Assembly (NCBI GenBank): GCA_008360975.2
Contig: CM039188.1
Location: 27,431,944 to 27,495,943 of the forward strand
DNA length: 64,000 bases
Source: Lichenostomus cassidix
Lineage: Eukaryota > Chordata > Aves > Passeriformes > Meliphagidae
Direction: 5' to 3'
Below, piece by piece: positions 39,800 to 50,700 of this stretch. The position numbers were made by a program, and so were the translations under genes. Numbering within the stretch: position 1 is the first letter of the stretch; each line of letters begins with the position of its first letter. Under the pieces are notes generated by a model. It saw only the letters and a list, made by a program, of their open reading frames with translations. It was not told the DNA's origin and did not search any database.

Positions 39800-40080
39800 G
39801 TGTTGTAGTCCCAAGATCCAGGTCCTCATTATTCTAGATGCTGTACAAATATATAAAAGTCTGTCATGCATGGAAAGGCTTTTATTATGTAAATAGTCAG
39901 GTTGGGAAAAAAGAAGTAGTGTTATCTCTGGTTTACAGATGAGGCAAAAATGAGACGGAAAAAAAAACAACAAAGCATTTTGCCCAAGGACACACAAAGT
40001 CTGTGGGTCAGCGGTGGAGTTGAAATTCAAGTCTTGATTTAGTTTCTTACCAGCTCTTCTTTCAATTTGTGTACTGCCCA
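39800..40080 (-). mobile_element. Ancient MIR-like SINE remnant
   Basis: The + strand reads as the reverse complement of a MIR-type SINE: GGTTTACAGATGAGGCAAAA, then TTGCCCAAGGACACACAAAG, then GGTCAGCGGTGGAGTTGAAA and TCAAGTCTTGATTTAG. An upstream CTAGATGCTGTACAAATATA resembles the tail of amniote SINEs. The borders are approximate. Confidence 0.7.
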
Positions 40081-40671
40081 CAACATAATTAAAATTAAGC
40101 ACAAAGAAGACAATACCATGTGTAATTTATCTCTATCTGAAACAATCATCCAGCACCTCTTAGCTAAATCTTCCCCAACTCTTCTCTGTTTCTTCAAAAC
40201 CTGTATTTCTTCTGTGCCCAGTGCCTGTGATCACCATACAAGTCACTGTACATGCTGTCCTCTGATTTTCTGCAACCATGTATCAGTTGACTATAAAGCT
40301 GTTCAGGACAAGACCCTGTTTGTCTCAGTTGGATGAGCCTGCCAAATTTGTATTCCAATGCTTTTAAAAAGTGATACTAACATTATTTAGATTAAAAAAA
40401 GAATGCATATACATTTCTGCTGGGACTAAAGAGTCAACCAATCTATAACTTCTGCTCAACACTACCTGCTAGTCAAAATTGTATATTGATGTAAATAACT
40501 AATCTATACCAAAGACAAATTAAAACATGGATTTTTCACTGAAAAAAACACAATATATTTTGTTTTGTGTACAGCAATATTTTATATCTGGCTTTTGGAA
40601 AGAATGTGGGAGGAGAGAATTGTAAAAGTCATGACAGTCACTGGAAAACAGAATAAAATGGAACTGGCATT

Positions 40672-40933
40672 TGTCGCTGTTGAGCAGCTAGCAGAGTAAT
40701 GAATGCATCGGTTCTCAGTGGCAAGAAGGAATGACCTTTATTGTTTTGATTTCATCACATTTATAGAGTTCTCAAAAGTCACCTAGATTGGTCAGCCAGA
40801 AGCCTTCCCCCAGGCCTGATTGGCCAGGCCTGCACTGCCCAAGTTCTGGGACACTGTTCCAAAAACATCCAAACTTTATCTTTATTTACAAAACACAAGA
40901 AAACTTCTCATGGGAAAAACTGTGCTAGCCACA
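40672..40933 (-). mobile_element. Solo LTR of an endogenous retrovirus, second copy of the same family
   Basis: A 262-bp element, nearly identical by eye to the LTR at 26399 and in the same orientation. It starts TGTCGCTGTTGAG and ends CTAGCCACA. Clean 6-bp direct repeats GGCATT flank it at 40666-40671 and 40934-40939. Read on the minus strand it has two CCAAT boxes, an AT-rich TATA position, and AATAAA. No internal region is present. The intact duplication shows that this is a complete insertion site, later reduced to one LTR. Confidence 0.93.
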
Positions 40934-40949
40934 GGCATTTACCAAGGCT

Positions 40950-42000
40950 AGATAATAGCAAACTAATTCAATAGGTTTCTTTGATAGAGTAATTAATTAG
41001 CTAGACAAAGAAGGGAAATCTCACTGTCTGGACTTGAATAAAATGGCCGATGAGGAGCCATGTATAAATTTGTATCTCCTGCATGGAGAAGTCTGAGATT
41101 TATAGAGTAACTGCAAGGCATACATGGTGTTGGAAGATGAGAAGTTCAACTGTATTGAATGGGAATTATTCAGAGCTCCTAAGCCATAAGACTGATTGTT
41201 ATTATTTTCATCAGTGACCTACTCGGAAAACAGAGGTGTCTGATCATAAAAATACATTGAAGTCACCAAGTTAGGAGGTGTCATCAGTGTAGAGAAAGTT
41301 CAGAATATCACACAGCAAGAGCTGAATATCCTTAAAGAGTGAGGCCACAGAAGTAGTAAGGGAGGTGGCAGCAGACAAAATTCTGCAGGAAACCTGCAAT
41401 GACACAAAAAGATTTCAAGTTGCCCCAGTGCAGCGTGGGCATGGAAAAGGCAACAGAACTCTACAATGTAATAGGAGACACATTTCTAGCAAAGCAAGGT
41501 AAGTATGAACATCCTTGAATAAGACTCCAATAAGATTTTGTTTGGAATAAAACTCATTATTTTGATCATATGAAAGAAAGCTGTGTTCTTATTGAAATGG
41601 GTACAGCAAAGAGCTGCTAAGAGGAGGAGACTGGAGAACCTTTTATGAAATGACAGCATGCATAAGAGGCTTGTTTAGCCCAGCAGCTGAAGACTGAAAT
41701 ATGGTTTGACTGGTCCTGTAAATACATCAGGTAGGCAGAATATTAAAGGTAGCCATCTTGTTGTATGAGCAAGTGGGTATAAACTGGCCATGAATAATTT
41801 AGACTATCAATTAGGTGTTCATTATCCACCTGAATAGTGAGGGTATAAAAATTACAGGGATGAAACCATACCTAGTTTTAACTAGGTATCACAAAATATA
41901 TGAAATGGAATATGTGCTCCAGTTGCCTGCAGTATGTGGGGACTGGATTTGATAAACCAGAAAGTCCTGCACATCCTCTGTCTTAGTGGGTTTCTATTAC
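40950..42000 (+). mobile_element. Old CR1 LINE, partial body and 3' end
   Basis: A heavily decayed CR1-type element. Recognisable pieces include TCATCAGTGACCTACTCGGA, then GAAGTCACCAAGTTAGGAGG (where reverse transcriptase would read DDTKLGG), CAGCAAAGAGCTGCTAAGAG, and GTATAAACTGGCCATGAATA followed by ATTTAGACTATCAATTAG. The order agrees with ancient amniote CR1 families. No reading frame survives. The 5' border is unclear because it abuts the solo LTR. Confidence 0.7.
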
Positions 42001-44394
42001 AGTGAGCCACCACCTCCATCTTTTAATCTTATTAGATATTACAGTACCTATAATCCCTTCAATCCTAAGAAACCTTTTTATCCTTCTGAATTAAATTTCA
42101 AATAGAACACCCTAACTGTGGATTACAAAGCCATATGTGTTTTCTTTCTTGCTCAATAAATTTGTTGTGGTGATTATCTTAAACAAAGACAAATTTCATT
42201 AGGGACCAAAAATTCTTTTACTATAAATTATAGTGTTTATGGCACAACAGTACTAACAAATAATGATGTTTTTTATTTATTGTAATTGTTCAAATGGCTC
42301 CTAATGAATTTTTTGGCCTCATGAAGTGATCAGCTTGGAATGACTTTCCCTTCTATGAAAATATTTAAATACAAACAAAGTCTGCCAATGTGTTCAATTA
42401 CAGTCATGCAGGGAACTAAAGGGATTATGTGTACTAGGAGTATATTCATGTGGCTTTTCAGATCAGCTGCTTCTACCAGAGAGGGAATAAAGTAAGCAGA
42501 AAAGTCCCAGAGAGAGCCCATCACTGTTGGAAAGGCTTGGGACATGATCATCAGAAAAGCTCACTCATGTTATTTCCATAAGCCCATAATGCTTATGGCC
42601 CTGTAAATAAAAATACATTAACAACACATTGCTTTTCAAACTAATTGAGATGCAGTGTGAAGATTACTTTTCAGAAATAGGATGTTCTTTATGCAGGAGA
42701 TCATACTGGGCCCTGCTGCAACATGAGCCATTGGGATAACTGTATTTTGTTCCAACAGCTGCATTTATTAGCAGTGAGAGACTTTCTGTGACATTATGAG
42801 GTTGGTTCAGTCTTGTAAAACCCTTGAGAGTTAAATGCTAGTGTTCCATGAGAGAAACTCTTGGGCCCAGCACAGGACCTTAAGACTGAATCAGCAGATG
42901 AAGCTTTTAAAAAAGAGAAGCAAGGAAATAAACCACATATTCTGCTGATGATTTTTATGACCGTGCTCACACTTCTGCTGATGCTGTGTTAGCAAGAACA
43001 GTTCATTCCAGTGAGTATAATCCCAGCTCTTGCGATTATGGACACAGGTTTCTCTAAAACCTCTAAAATTGAATGCAATTTTTTTAGAGTTGCAAAATTG
43101 TTAGAAAGTCATGGGCTTTTAGCCAGTGCCATGATTTCAGGAGCCTGATTAGGAGTGTAAAGGCCTCGTGATGCAGCTGGGCTGCACTCCACATGAATTC
43201 ACTGGTTCAACATACCTGTTCTTTTGTGGGAATTGGCATTATTATCCAACAAACATGAAGCATACTAATGATTGTTGGTCTGTTTTTTAACTAAAGTCCC
43301 AGCTTGAATAATTCCTCCAGTTTCAAGCACCAAACTTTAGGAAAGATATAAGGAGAAGAAAATGGTACAGACAAAGAAACAATGGAACAAGAAATGTGTA
43401 GTAAACAGAAGGGGTTTTTTTGGCTTTTTGGGTTAAAAAAAGAAAAAAAGAGATGAAGGCTATGGGTTTAATTAGTCTAAATCAGGGAAGGCATTTATTT
43501 TCCCCATAAATGCAGTTACAAAGTGGATCAGTAATCTGATATATTCCACAGTTTAATTTACTGCAAAGAAAACTGAAGTTGAATTTTCCTTTCGGAACTA
43601 AACTTATGTGTTGCTCCTGTGACTCCATCACTGATGAGCACAACTACTGCCAGCTCCTCAAGCTGGATATTTTTCCTTGGGGAAACCTGATTTAAAAGTC
43701 ATGTTTAAATCCAATGGACAGAGCCTACGGGTTTGTCTTCCCTACCTTTAGTCATCCAAAGCCAAGGTGTATAAATGTAGCTGGACATGTCTGCTCCCTG
43801 CAGTGACTGAAGAGAAACAGCAACAAAGAGCTTCTTCACAGAGGGCAATTTCCAGATCACTGAACTCGGGTGAGGTAAATTCTGTCCTAACTCATCTCTA
43901 AGCATTTGCTGTTGGGCTTTGCCTTCAGCTGGCTGATGACACACTCAGCAAGTGCATGGCTTCACTGTTTTGCTGTGCTCATGGAGATAGATGCTCCTCA
44001 CTGGCATTTCGGAGGGGTTTGGCACCATGGGCACTCCTTTGTCACCAGTGCTTCCCATCCTGCTCTCTCTTCAACCTCTGACGCTGTCCATACCCTGCCT
44101 CATGCTCCTCTTTGTCTCCTCATCTCTTCTCCTCATTCTGAAACACCTACATTCCTTCACATTCCCTTTGCTCTGACTGGATTTACTTCTTATGAATCTG
44201 TTTTATCTCTGGCTGCAGATTTCACTAATGCATTCACTGCACGCTGCCCCTCTGACAATGTTTTACTGCTTCCATGTCTTAGGGGAGTCAATGGGACAAG
44301 AAAAAAAACATAATTTAAAGTGTAACTGGCTTGTTATCCATACAAATTCTTGAATAACAGATATGATTTAAGTTCACCATGAGAGCTGGGAGGG

Positions 44395-44510
44395 TTGGAG
44401 CTGTAACCTCACTTCTGACTCTGCCACTACCTCCCTCAAGTGACCTTGTGTGATGTATTTAACCTCTTGGGGCCAGGGTCACCTGAAAATAAAGAATAAT
44501 GTGGTTTTTT
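44395..44510 (+). mobile_element. Ancient MIR-like SINE remnant
   Basis: It contains ACTTCTGACTCTGCCACTAC, then TGACCTTGTGTGATGTATTT, and AACCTCTTGGGGCCAGGGTC. This follows the MIR core order (CTCTGCCACTTACT, TGTGACCTTGGGCAAG, TTAACCTCTCTG). Only the core is convincing. Confidence 0.6.
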
Positions 44511-46384
44511 CCCCTAGAAATCTTAACTAATAGATGTATATACAATACTTGAAGTCCTGTTTATGTAAATGCAAAATGCTTATCTTTTTTCTTTAAAACA
44601 TTTACGAAAGGTTAAGAGAATTTTAGGGTTGAAAAAGAAACAGTTCAAAAGAACTAGAAAAAATTAAAATTACACACGTATGCACTTATCACAAACCTTT
44701 AGACAGCCTCTAATTAAGTAATCACTAGTTTTCTGCATTATAGTAGATGCTATCATAAGCTGTTAAACTGTGTAGCAGCTTGTAATACTGTGCACTCTGT
44801 TTATACAGGATAAGGACTCTCTGGAAATTATTCAGATTAATGTATCATCATCTGAACATGGGCTTTACTTGTGCATAGTCAGTCAGGATTGAGATGTTCC
44901 CATGCTCCATTCTACAAAAGCCTGACTGGGAACAGTTTCTTCCTGACAGGCCAAGATACTGACTTGGAGACGCCAAGTTGTGTATTCAAACACAGACCTT
45001 CCATCCCCTGCAAGGCTTTAGCAAGACCTGTTCATGGTGCACATCCTTGGCAGCTCCACCCAACAGCCAGCTTTCACTGAGAGAAGGATGCTCAGGAAAG
45101 GCTCTCCAGGACATCACTTTTTCTTGAGCTTTTATGTTCAGAGAAAAACTACCTCACCAAGCAGGTGACTTCTTCTGCAGGGAGACCTCTCCCTCTGCTC
45201 ACCTGCTCCTTCCTTCCTTTCCCACATCTCCATGCCAGCCCCATCTTCTGACCTTCTACTTCACCACTTCCCTGTCTTGAGTCTGCTCTAAAAACAATTT
45301 TTCCTTTTTGCCGGTTTTCCCTCTGCTACTCAGCTCCAGAACCACAGTGAATCTTGTACCCCTTTGCTGTGGCCTTGTTTGACTCACCCCAAGTCCTCAG
45401 CTTAGCTGAGCTTTGCTTGAAGCACAGAGGAGAAAGCCGAGAGGCCAAAAGGGTGGAATGAATCTCCAGCAATAGCAATTTACTCCTGGTTCTAAGATCC
45501 AAGAGATCATTTGGCCTCACCTGGATCGCTGGAGTAGGGAGTGAGGTGATGCCTCACTGATATCCAGGGTTGCCATAGGTGTCCACTCAATTTGCTTGGA
45601 GAAGGCAGAGTTGAGGTTGGAGAGTGCTGATGTGCTCCAGCACCATCCTCCTGATCCCCCTGCTCCTGAGTAGAGCTCAGCAGAGCCTGAGAGCCCAAAA
45701 TGCGAGGTGTGTTACCTCTATCCCAACACTGCAGTGCTACAGGCACTTGGATAGTGAAGCAGTAACAGATGGAAGGAGAAATTAAAAGGCGTTAGCGAGG
45801 AAATAAGCTGTTTTCATTTGAGATTTGAGCCAACAGACTAAAACTGCGATTTGGTACAAAAACAGTGAAGAGTGGTACAGGGAGAAAATTATCCTTCTAT
45901 CAGTAAAGAAAGTTGTTTTAAAGTAGGAACCTCACTCAAGGGTTAGCAATGAGGTTTGCAAACTTTCACTTTTGTACTGTCATTTGTTGTCGAAACATAC
46001 CCAGTTGATTTGTCGGGAAACGAGTGAATTAGCCTAGCAGCTGGTCTCATCTCAGCGCACTTTTCCTGCAGGCTTCTCCGTCCCCATCACACACGCTCCA
46101 GCAGCTCGATGCTCCGGCAGAGAACCCCAAACACACCTCTGGTTATTCACACAGCGCCAGGCATATGCCAAGGGCTGTGCGATCCACTAAACCTTCTGAA
46201 CGGCAGCCAGCTGCAGTCAGAAGTTATTACACGGGAGAGCCCAAAGAGCACAGCTCCTACAGCTCAGCTGTGCTGACAACTCGGCCAATTGTCCTGGAGG
46301 AGGCTCGGGTTTGACCTCATTGCTCCCCACAGCTCCCTGAGGGGAGGCTGGAGCCAGCTTCGGGTCAGGCTGTTCCTCCAGGGC

Positions 46385-46628
46385 ACAGGATGAGACAACA
46401 CTCTTTAAATGCCCCAGGGGAGGTTTAGGTTGGACGTTAGAAGGAATTTCTTCACAGAAAGGGTGATTTGACATCGGAATGCCCAGGGATGTGGTGGAGT
46501 CACCACCCCTGGAGGTGTTTAAGGAGACTGGATGTGCCCCTCAGTGCCCTGGTCTGCTCGACATGCTGGTGTTGGGTCATAGGTTGGACTCGATAATAGC
46601 AGAGGTCTTTTCCAACCTGATTCTATGA
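46385..46628 (+). mobile_element. CR1 LINE 3' fragment upstream of SEC22A promoter
   Basis: Sense CR1 tail: GGACGTTAGAAGGAATTTCT, ACAGAAAGGGTGATTTGACA, GGTGGAGTCACCACCCCTGG, GGTTGGACTCGATAATAGCA, and TTTTCCAACCTGATTCTATG. It is well preserved and abuts the CpG island. Confidence 0.93.
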
Positions 46629-46639
46629 CAAATTCAGAC

Positions 46640-47350
46640 TTAGCCGAAGCTGTGCGAGGCAGCGTTGGCTCGGCTGTTCCCGCCCAGCCGTGAGGGGGCG
46701 GCTTTCCCCCAGTGCACAGCGGCACCAGGGCCGCCCCGCCGCCAGTGCGGCTCCTCCAACTCCGCCGGCTGCCGGCGGGGCTCGCCGAGACCCCGTTCCC
46801 GCACCTCCAGGGCAGCTGCAGACGCTCCGCCGGCACCCCGCCCGGCCGCGCCGGCAGCGCCAGCAGCCCTCAGCGCGGCTCAGCCCCTCAGGGCGGCTCC
46901 GCCCCGCAGCGCCACGGCCGGAACGCGCGAGGGCGCTGCGGCGCGCGGACGTGTCCGCTCCCACAATGCCCGGCGGGACCCGCGCGCCGCCGCCCCGCTG
47001 CCCAGGTACGGCTCGCGCCCCCCGCGCGGGGCCGGCGCCGTGAGGGGCGCGGGCGGGACAGGACAGGACCGCGGCTGGAGCCGCCGCTGCCGCCCTGCCA
47101 GCCCTGCCCGCCCTGCCCGCACCGCCCGCGCCGCGGCCTCGCCTCCCCCCGCCTGCCCGTCCCTGCCGGCCCCAGGCCCGGCCGCGGAGCCTCAGGGCCG
47201 GCTGCGTTCGCGCCTCGGCCGCGGTGAGCGCGGGGCCGCCGCCGTCACGGGGGGTGGTGGTGCTGGCAGCGCCGCTGCCGCGGGCGGGGCGGGCTCGGGA
47301 GGCAGCGAGGGCCGCTCGGTAGCAGGAGCCCGCTGTGTGTAGGGGTCTCC
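46640..47350 (+). promoter_or_regulatory. SEC22A: CpG-island promoter of SEC22A
   Basis: About 700 bp of dense CpG and high GC in an otherwise AT-rich window, with no TATA box. Seen in it are E2F-like TTCCCGCC (46677), an ETS-type CCGGAA (46918-46923), a CCCACAATGCCC element reminiscent of ZNF143-type promoter motifs (46960-46971), and Sp1-like GGGCGGGGCGGG (47282-47293). This is the usual form of a housekeeping promoter. It lies 5.1 kb upstream of the SEC22A start codon, so it drives a noncoding first exon. Long frames here (for example 46665-47342) come from the lack of stop codons in GC-rich DNA. Confidence 0.85.
46930..47005 (+). other. SEC22A: Probable SEC22A noncoding exon 1 (3' end at 47005)
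   Basis: The best donor in the island is CCCAG|GTACGG, with the exon ending at 47005. The 5' end is not known; 46930 is only a guess within the island. Splicing to 52102 would place this exon in the 5' UTR. It carries an ATG at 46966 that opens a short upstream frame. An alternative first-exon donor, GTAAGT at 47481, also exists. Confidence 0.5.
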
Positions 47351-47430
47351 GCCGCTCTCCAGGCGCTGCAGGAGGTTGTGTGAAGTTTTGTGACCTGGAG
47401 CGCTGCGGATCCGCCTAAGTCAGTGAGCAC

Positions 47431-47439
47431 TGAGTCAGC
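47431..47439. promoter_or_regulatory. AP-1/MARE-like site
   Basis: TGAGTCAGC lies just downstream of the CpG island. This is the core of AP-1 and of CNC-small Maf elements. Its position in SEC22A intron 1, or near an alternative first exon, makes regulatory use possible, but a 9-bp word alone is weak evidence. Confidence 0.3.
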
Positions 47440-47551
47440 GCTTCTGCTGTGGCTGCAGATGGTTGTGTCGGAGCTGCCACGTAAGTAGGTGGTAGGTGAA
47501 TGGGTCAAGATCCCCAGCTTTGGGATGCAGCTTGTTCCGTTCCCTTAGTTT

Positions 47552-47770
47552 TTCAGAATTATTTGGACGTCAGGAGGAATTTCTTCAGAAAGAGTGATTA
47601 TGTATTGGACTGGGATGCCAGGGAGGTGGTGGAGTCACTGTCCCTGGAGCCACCTGTTTGGGAAAGACTGGACGTGTAAGTTACGGGTGGCTGGTGACAT
47701 GGTGGTGTCCAGTCACAGGCTGGACTCGAAGATCTCAGAGGTTTTTTCCAACCTGATTGATTCTGTGAGT
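47552..47770 (+). mobile_element. CR1 LINE 3' fragment downstream of SEC22A promoter
   Basis: Sense CR1 tail: TTGGACGTCAGGAGGAATTT, GGTGGTGGAGTCACTGTCCC, GTGGTGTCCAGTCACAGGCT, then GGACTCGAAGATCTCAGAGG and TTTTTTCCAACCTGATTG. It is the same part of CR1 and the same orientation as the copy at 46385. Confidence 0.92.
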
Positions 47771-50700
47771 CTTGATTCTGCCTCTCAGATCTCTTTCCTC
47801 CTGCCTTTGTGGAAGGGATTATACGGGCTCGTGGTTTAGGATTATTGCCTTGTCTCATCATACCTGACGATGTCAAAGTGGCTTTATTTGTTGTGTCGTT
47901 CTGTAGTGCTCCAGTTTGTCATACGAATTTCTGAAGTATGCTGTAGAGTGAAAAAATTAAGACTTCTACCTGTGTAATGCAGCTGTCACAACCTCGGAAT
48001 TGGAGACAATAAATGGTCCAGCAGTATTAGGTACACTTGAAGTAAACACAGAAGTTTTATCTTCATTCTATGTCAGACAGGAGTGCAGCTTGCACTCACT
48101 TCCCAGTTTGATATTTTATGGAAGGTTTTCATGAGAGGTAGACATCCAGCAAGAAATGCTGGGATTGAGTTGATGCTGAAGGCTATCAGGTGCAGGAGGG
48201 TAGGCTTGCCATTACACTACATCTGCTCAGAATTTTGAGAAAGCTAGATTTTTTAAAGCTGAAGCGTCCTGAGCAAATCATAGTCACAGGTCACTTCCAA
48301 GCACTTGTTGAAAATGTTACAAGACTGTGTTGGATAGGTGTAAAACAATTAACTGTCAGATCACAAGTTAGATGACCACTTTGTTACAAAAGACTGGAAT
48401 GTTCCAGTTTCTGTTTCCAATATTTCTAGGACTTTTCTAGATGCTGTTTCGGGATCAAGTACTGTCGTAACACTGAAGTAAACAACATGATAATTGAATA
48501 TGTCTTAAAAAAAAAAGTGCAGTGAAACAGGCTCTGGTTTCCATCACCTGAGGTTTCTCATTCATGGGAGGAAATGAAACCAGGCACATGTGCTAATTCA
48601 TATTTGTGAAAGCGGTGGATGCTGACGTGCATGAGGAATTGGACAGCTCTAGGGAGGGTGGAGTAACTGAGGAGTAGCCGCTCTGCTGACTCTTGTCTGT
48701 CTGTGGTCAGCTTTCTCCATGCTCCTCTTTTCCATGAGTTCTCCCAGTCCTCATTTACAGGGCGGGCTGTGAAGGGCTGTAAGGGAAAATTAATAAAGAT
48801 GGGGCAGAAGTAGATACTACAGGAAAAAAGAACAGTGCAAGCAGGGAGTGATGCTTCTGTGATGTATTGTTCCTTTTGGGGTTTATGTGGGCCAGAATAC
48901 AGCTGAGCACAGGGTTGTGACTTGGTTTTAATAACCCTGCTAGTTTTTCTGTGAACTTTTCCCATTGCCTCTTGAATTCACACAAGATGCAGTATGGACA
49001 GCAGCCTGTGACGAGGGGTTCCACTGGCTGGTGACATGTTTTGTGAAGGACCTCTGTGATACCTGTGAGCCAAACACCTGCTGGTTGCATTTGGTATTCC
49101 ACAGTTCTGTCATGGAATGGGACAGTGAACCTAATCCCTGCTCTTTTTCTTGCACCTGTAATAGATTTATATACCATTTGTAGTGGAAATGCATTCTTTT
49201 GTCATCTTCAGGTGGTTGAGGAGTATAGAATTTTTGGAGGAAAATGTATGGAATTTGTAATGATTTGGTGAATTACTTCATGCAACTTTGAATAGATGTT
49301 TAAAAAAGACATTTAGAGGTAGCTCTAAAAGCACTACCTTATCTTTAATGTTCTTTCTTCAATCTCTAAATATGTAAGTGTATATCAGATTTACCACTTG
49401 GCTCCTTGTATAAAGCTATTTTGTTTTGATAGCTGGGTAAAGTAGATTTAATAAACTTTTTTTCTTTGTGAATACATTTTCAGGTAAGGCTGAATGTTCT
49501 GTTGCAGTATGGGTATTATACATCTCTTGACATATGTATGATCTTCCAACCAAAGTAATTTTCTTTTATTGGCTTTGGTTTTTAGATAGCTTTCGGATAG
49601 CTTTTCTGAGGAAGAAATTCATATTTTCACTGGGCGGGTTTTTAAGATGATGGTAACAAAACTTGACTGGTGTTAAGATCCTCAGCTCAACACGATTTCT
49701 ACCTTGCATGATTTTGTAGTATATTAAGAAAATTGGCAGGTTTCAGTAGACGGTTATCTTCTGTTAAAGAGTGTGTATTTCTCTGAATATAAGTCGGAGT
49801 CTCGAAGAAAGTTTTGTTCAAGATTTATGCAGATACTTATTTACGTACAGAATAGACATAAAAGTTGAAAGAATACCTCTAAAAATGTCTTTATCATGTG
49901 ATTTGTCTGTTGTTTGTGTGTACATGCTCTTGTTGGTGGTATTTATGTTCTTTATCCTTAGTTGTAGGGGCAAAGCAGCTATGATGAGATTGAGCATTGA
50001 AAATCTTAATGCTTTGGAAATACAGCTGTGGTTATCCTGTGTTGTGTTCCTGAAGTGCTCTAGTCAGAGGAGGTTATAAATTAATTAAACATAGTGTATG
50101 AGGTGAATGATGGGATTCAGACTCAAAGGTTGTGTAAACCTGAGTTACTCCTGTACTGTGCAGACAGATAACATGCTTTCCCATTTTAAATGCTCAAGTG
50201 ATGGGACTTCCGGAACTTCACTTAAAGAACACAGAAACATTGTAATATATCTGTTATTCTAGTTTTCTTTTTCTTTGAGTATCTTTTGAGTAACCTCCCT
50301 TGGCTATGTTCACGCCTTTACAATATGTGTGCCCTCACAAGAAGAGCTGAGGAATGTGTTAGCCAGTAAATATATTTATTAACTTTTTTTGTTTGTTCTT
50401 ATCTCATCAGATAGCTCAACATGAACTTTAACCGTCGAGATAATTTAAAAAGTGAACAGAATACTATCTTTTCTGCTGAGAGCTGGCTACAGGTTTCTGG
50501 GTTTCTACTGCAGAGCAGTCCTACTCACTGCCTTTTCCTGAAACAGGACATGGAGCTACATTCCTTTCTTCATGTTAGGTGCTAACAAAGTTATTTGTTT
50601 CATCAGAGGAAATGCAGATCCATGAAATTACATTTTGTGCAAGTAAGTTAATGAAGGGGTATTTAAACTTTGCTATCACATCATTGCTCTTGTGTTTATA

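Larger units (their letters stand above)
33141..46639. other. Intergenic region between PDIA5 and SEC22A
   Basis: About 13.5 kb without a supported gene. It contains a short minus-strand coding-like segment (34075-34170), a solo LTR (40672-40933) directly followed by an old CR1 body, two MIR-like SINEs (39800-40080, 44395-44510), and a CR1 tail next to the SEC22A CpG island. The longest open frames (39213-39710 +, 37181-37636 -) have no recognisable domains. AT-rich segments at about 35640-36010 and 38100-38340 look like candidate conserved noncoding DNA, judged by eye only. Confidence 0.7.

Noticed and set aside
26399..40933. The two LTRs as ends of one 14-kb provirus
   Set aside because: Each has its own different 6-bp duplication, and the sequence between them is PDIA5 exons and unique DNA, not retroviral genes.
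46665..47342. 225-codon open frame in the CpG island
   Set aside because: Ala/Arg/Pro-rich translation in several frames at once is caused by the low number of stop codons in GC-rich DNA; no domain, and the region behaves as a promoter.
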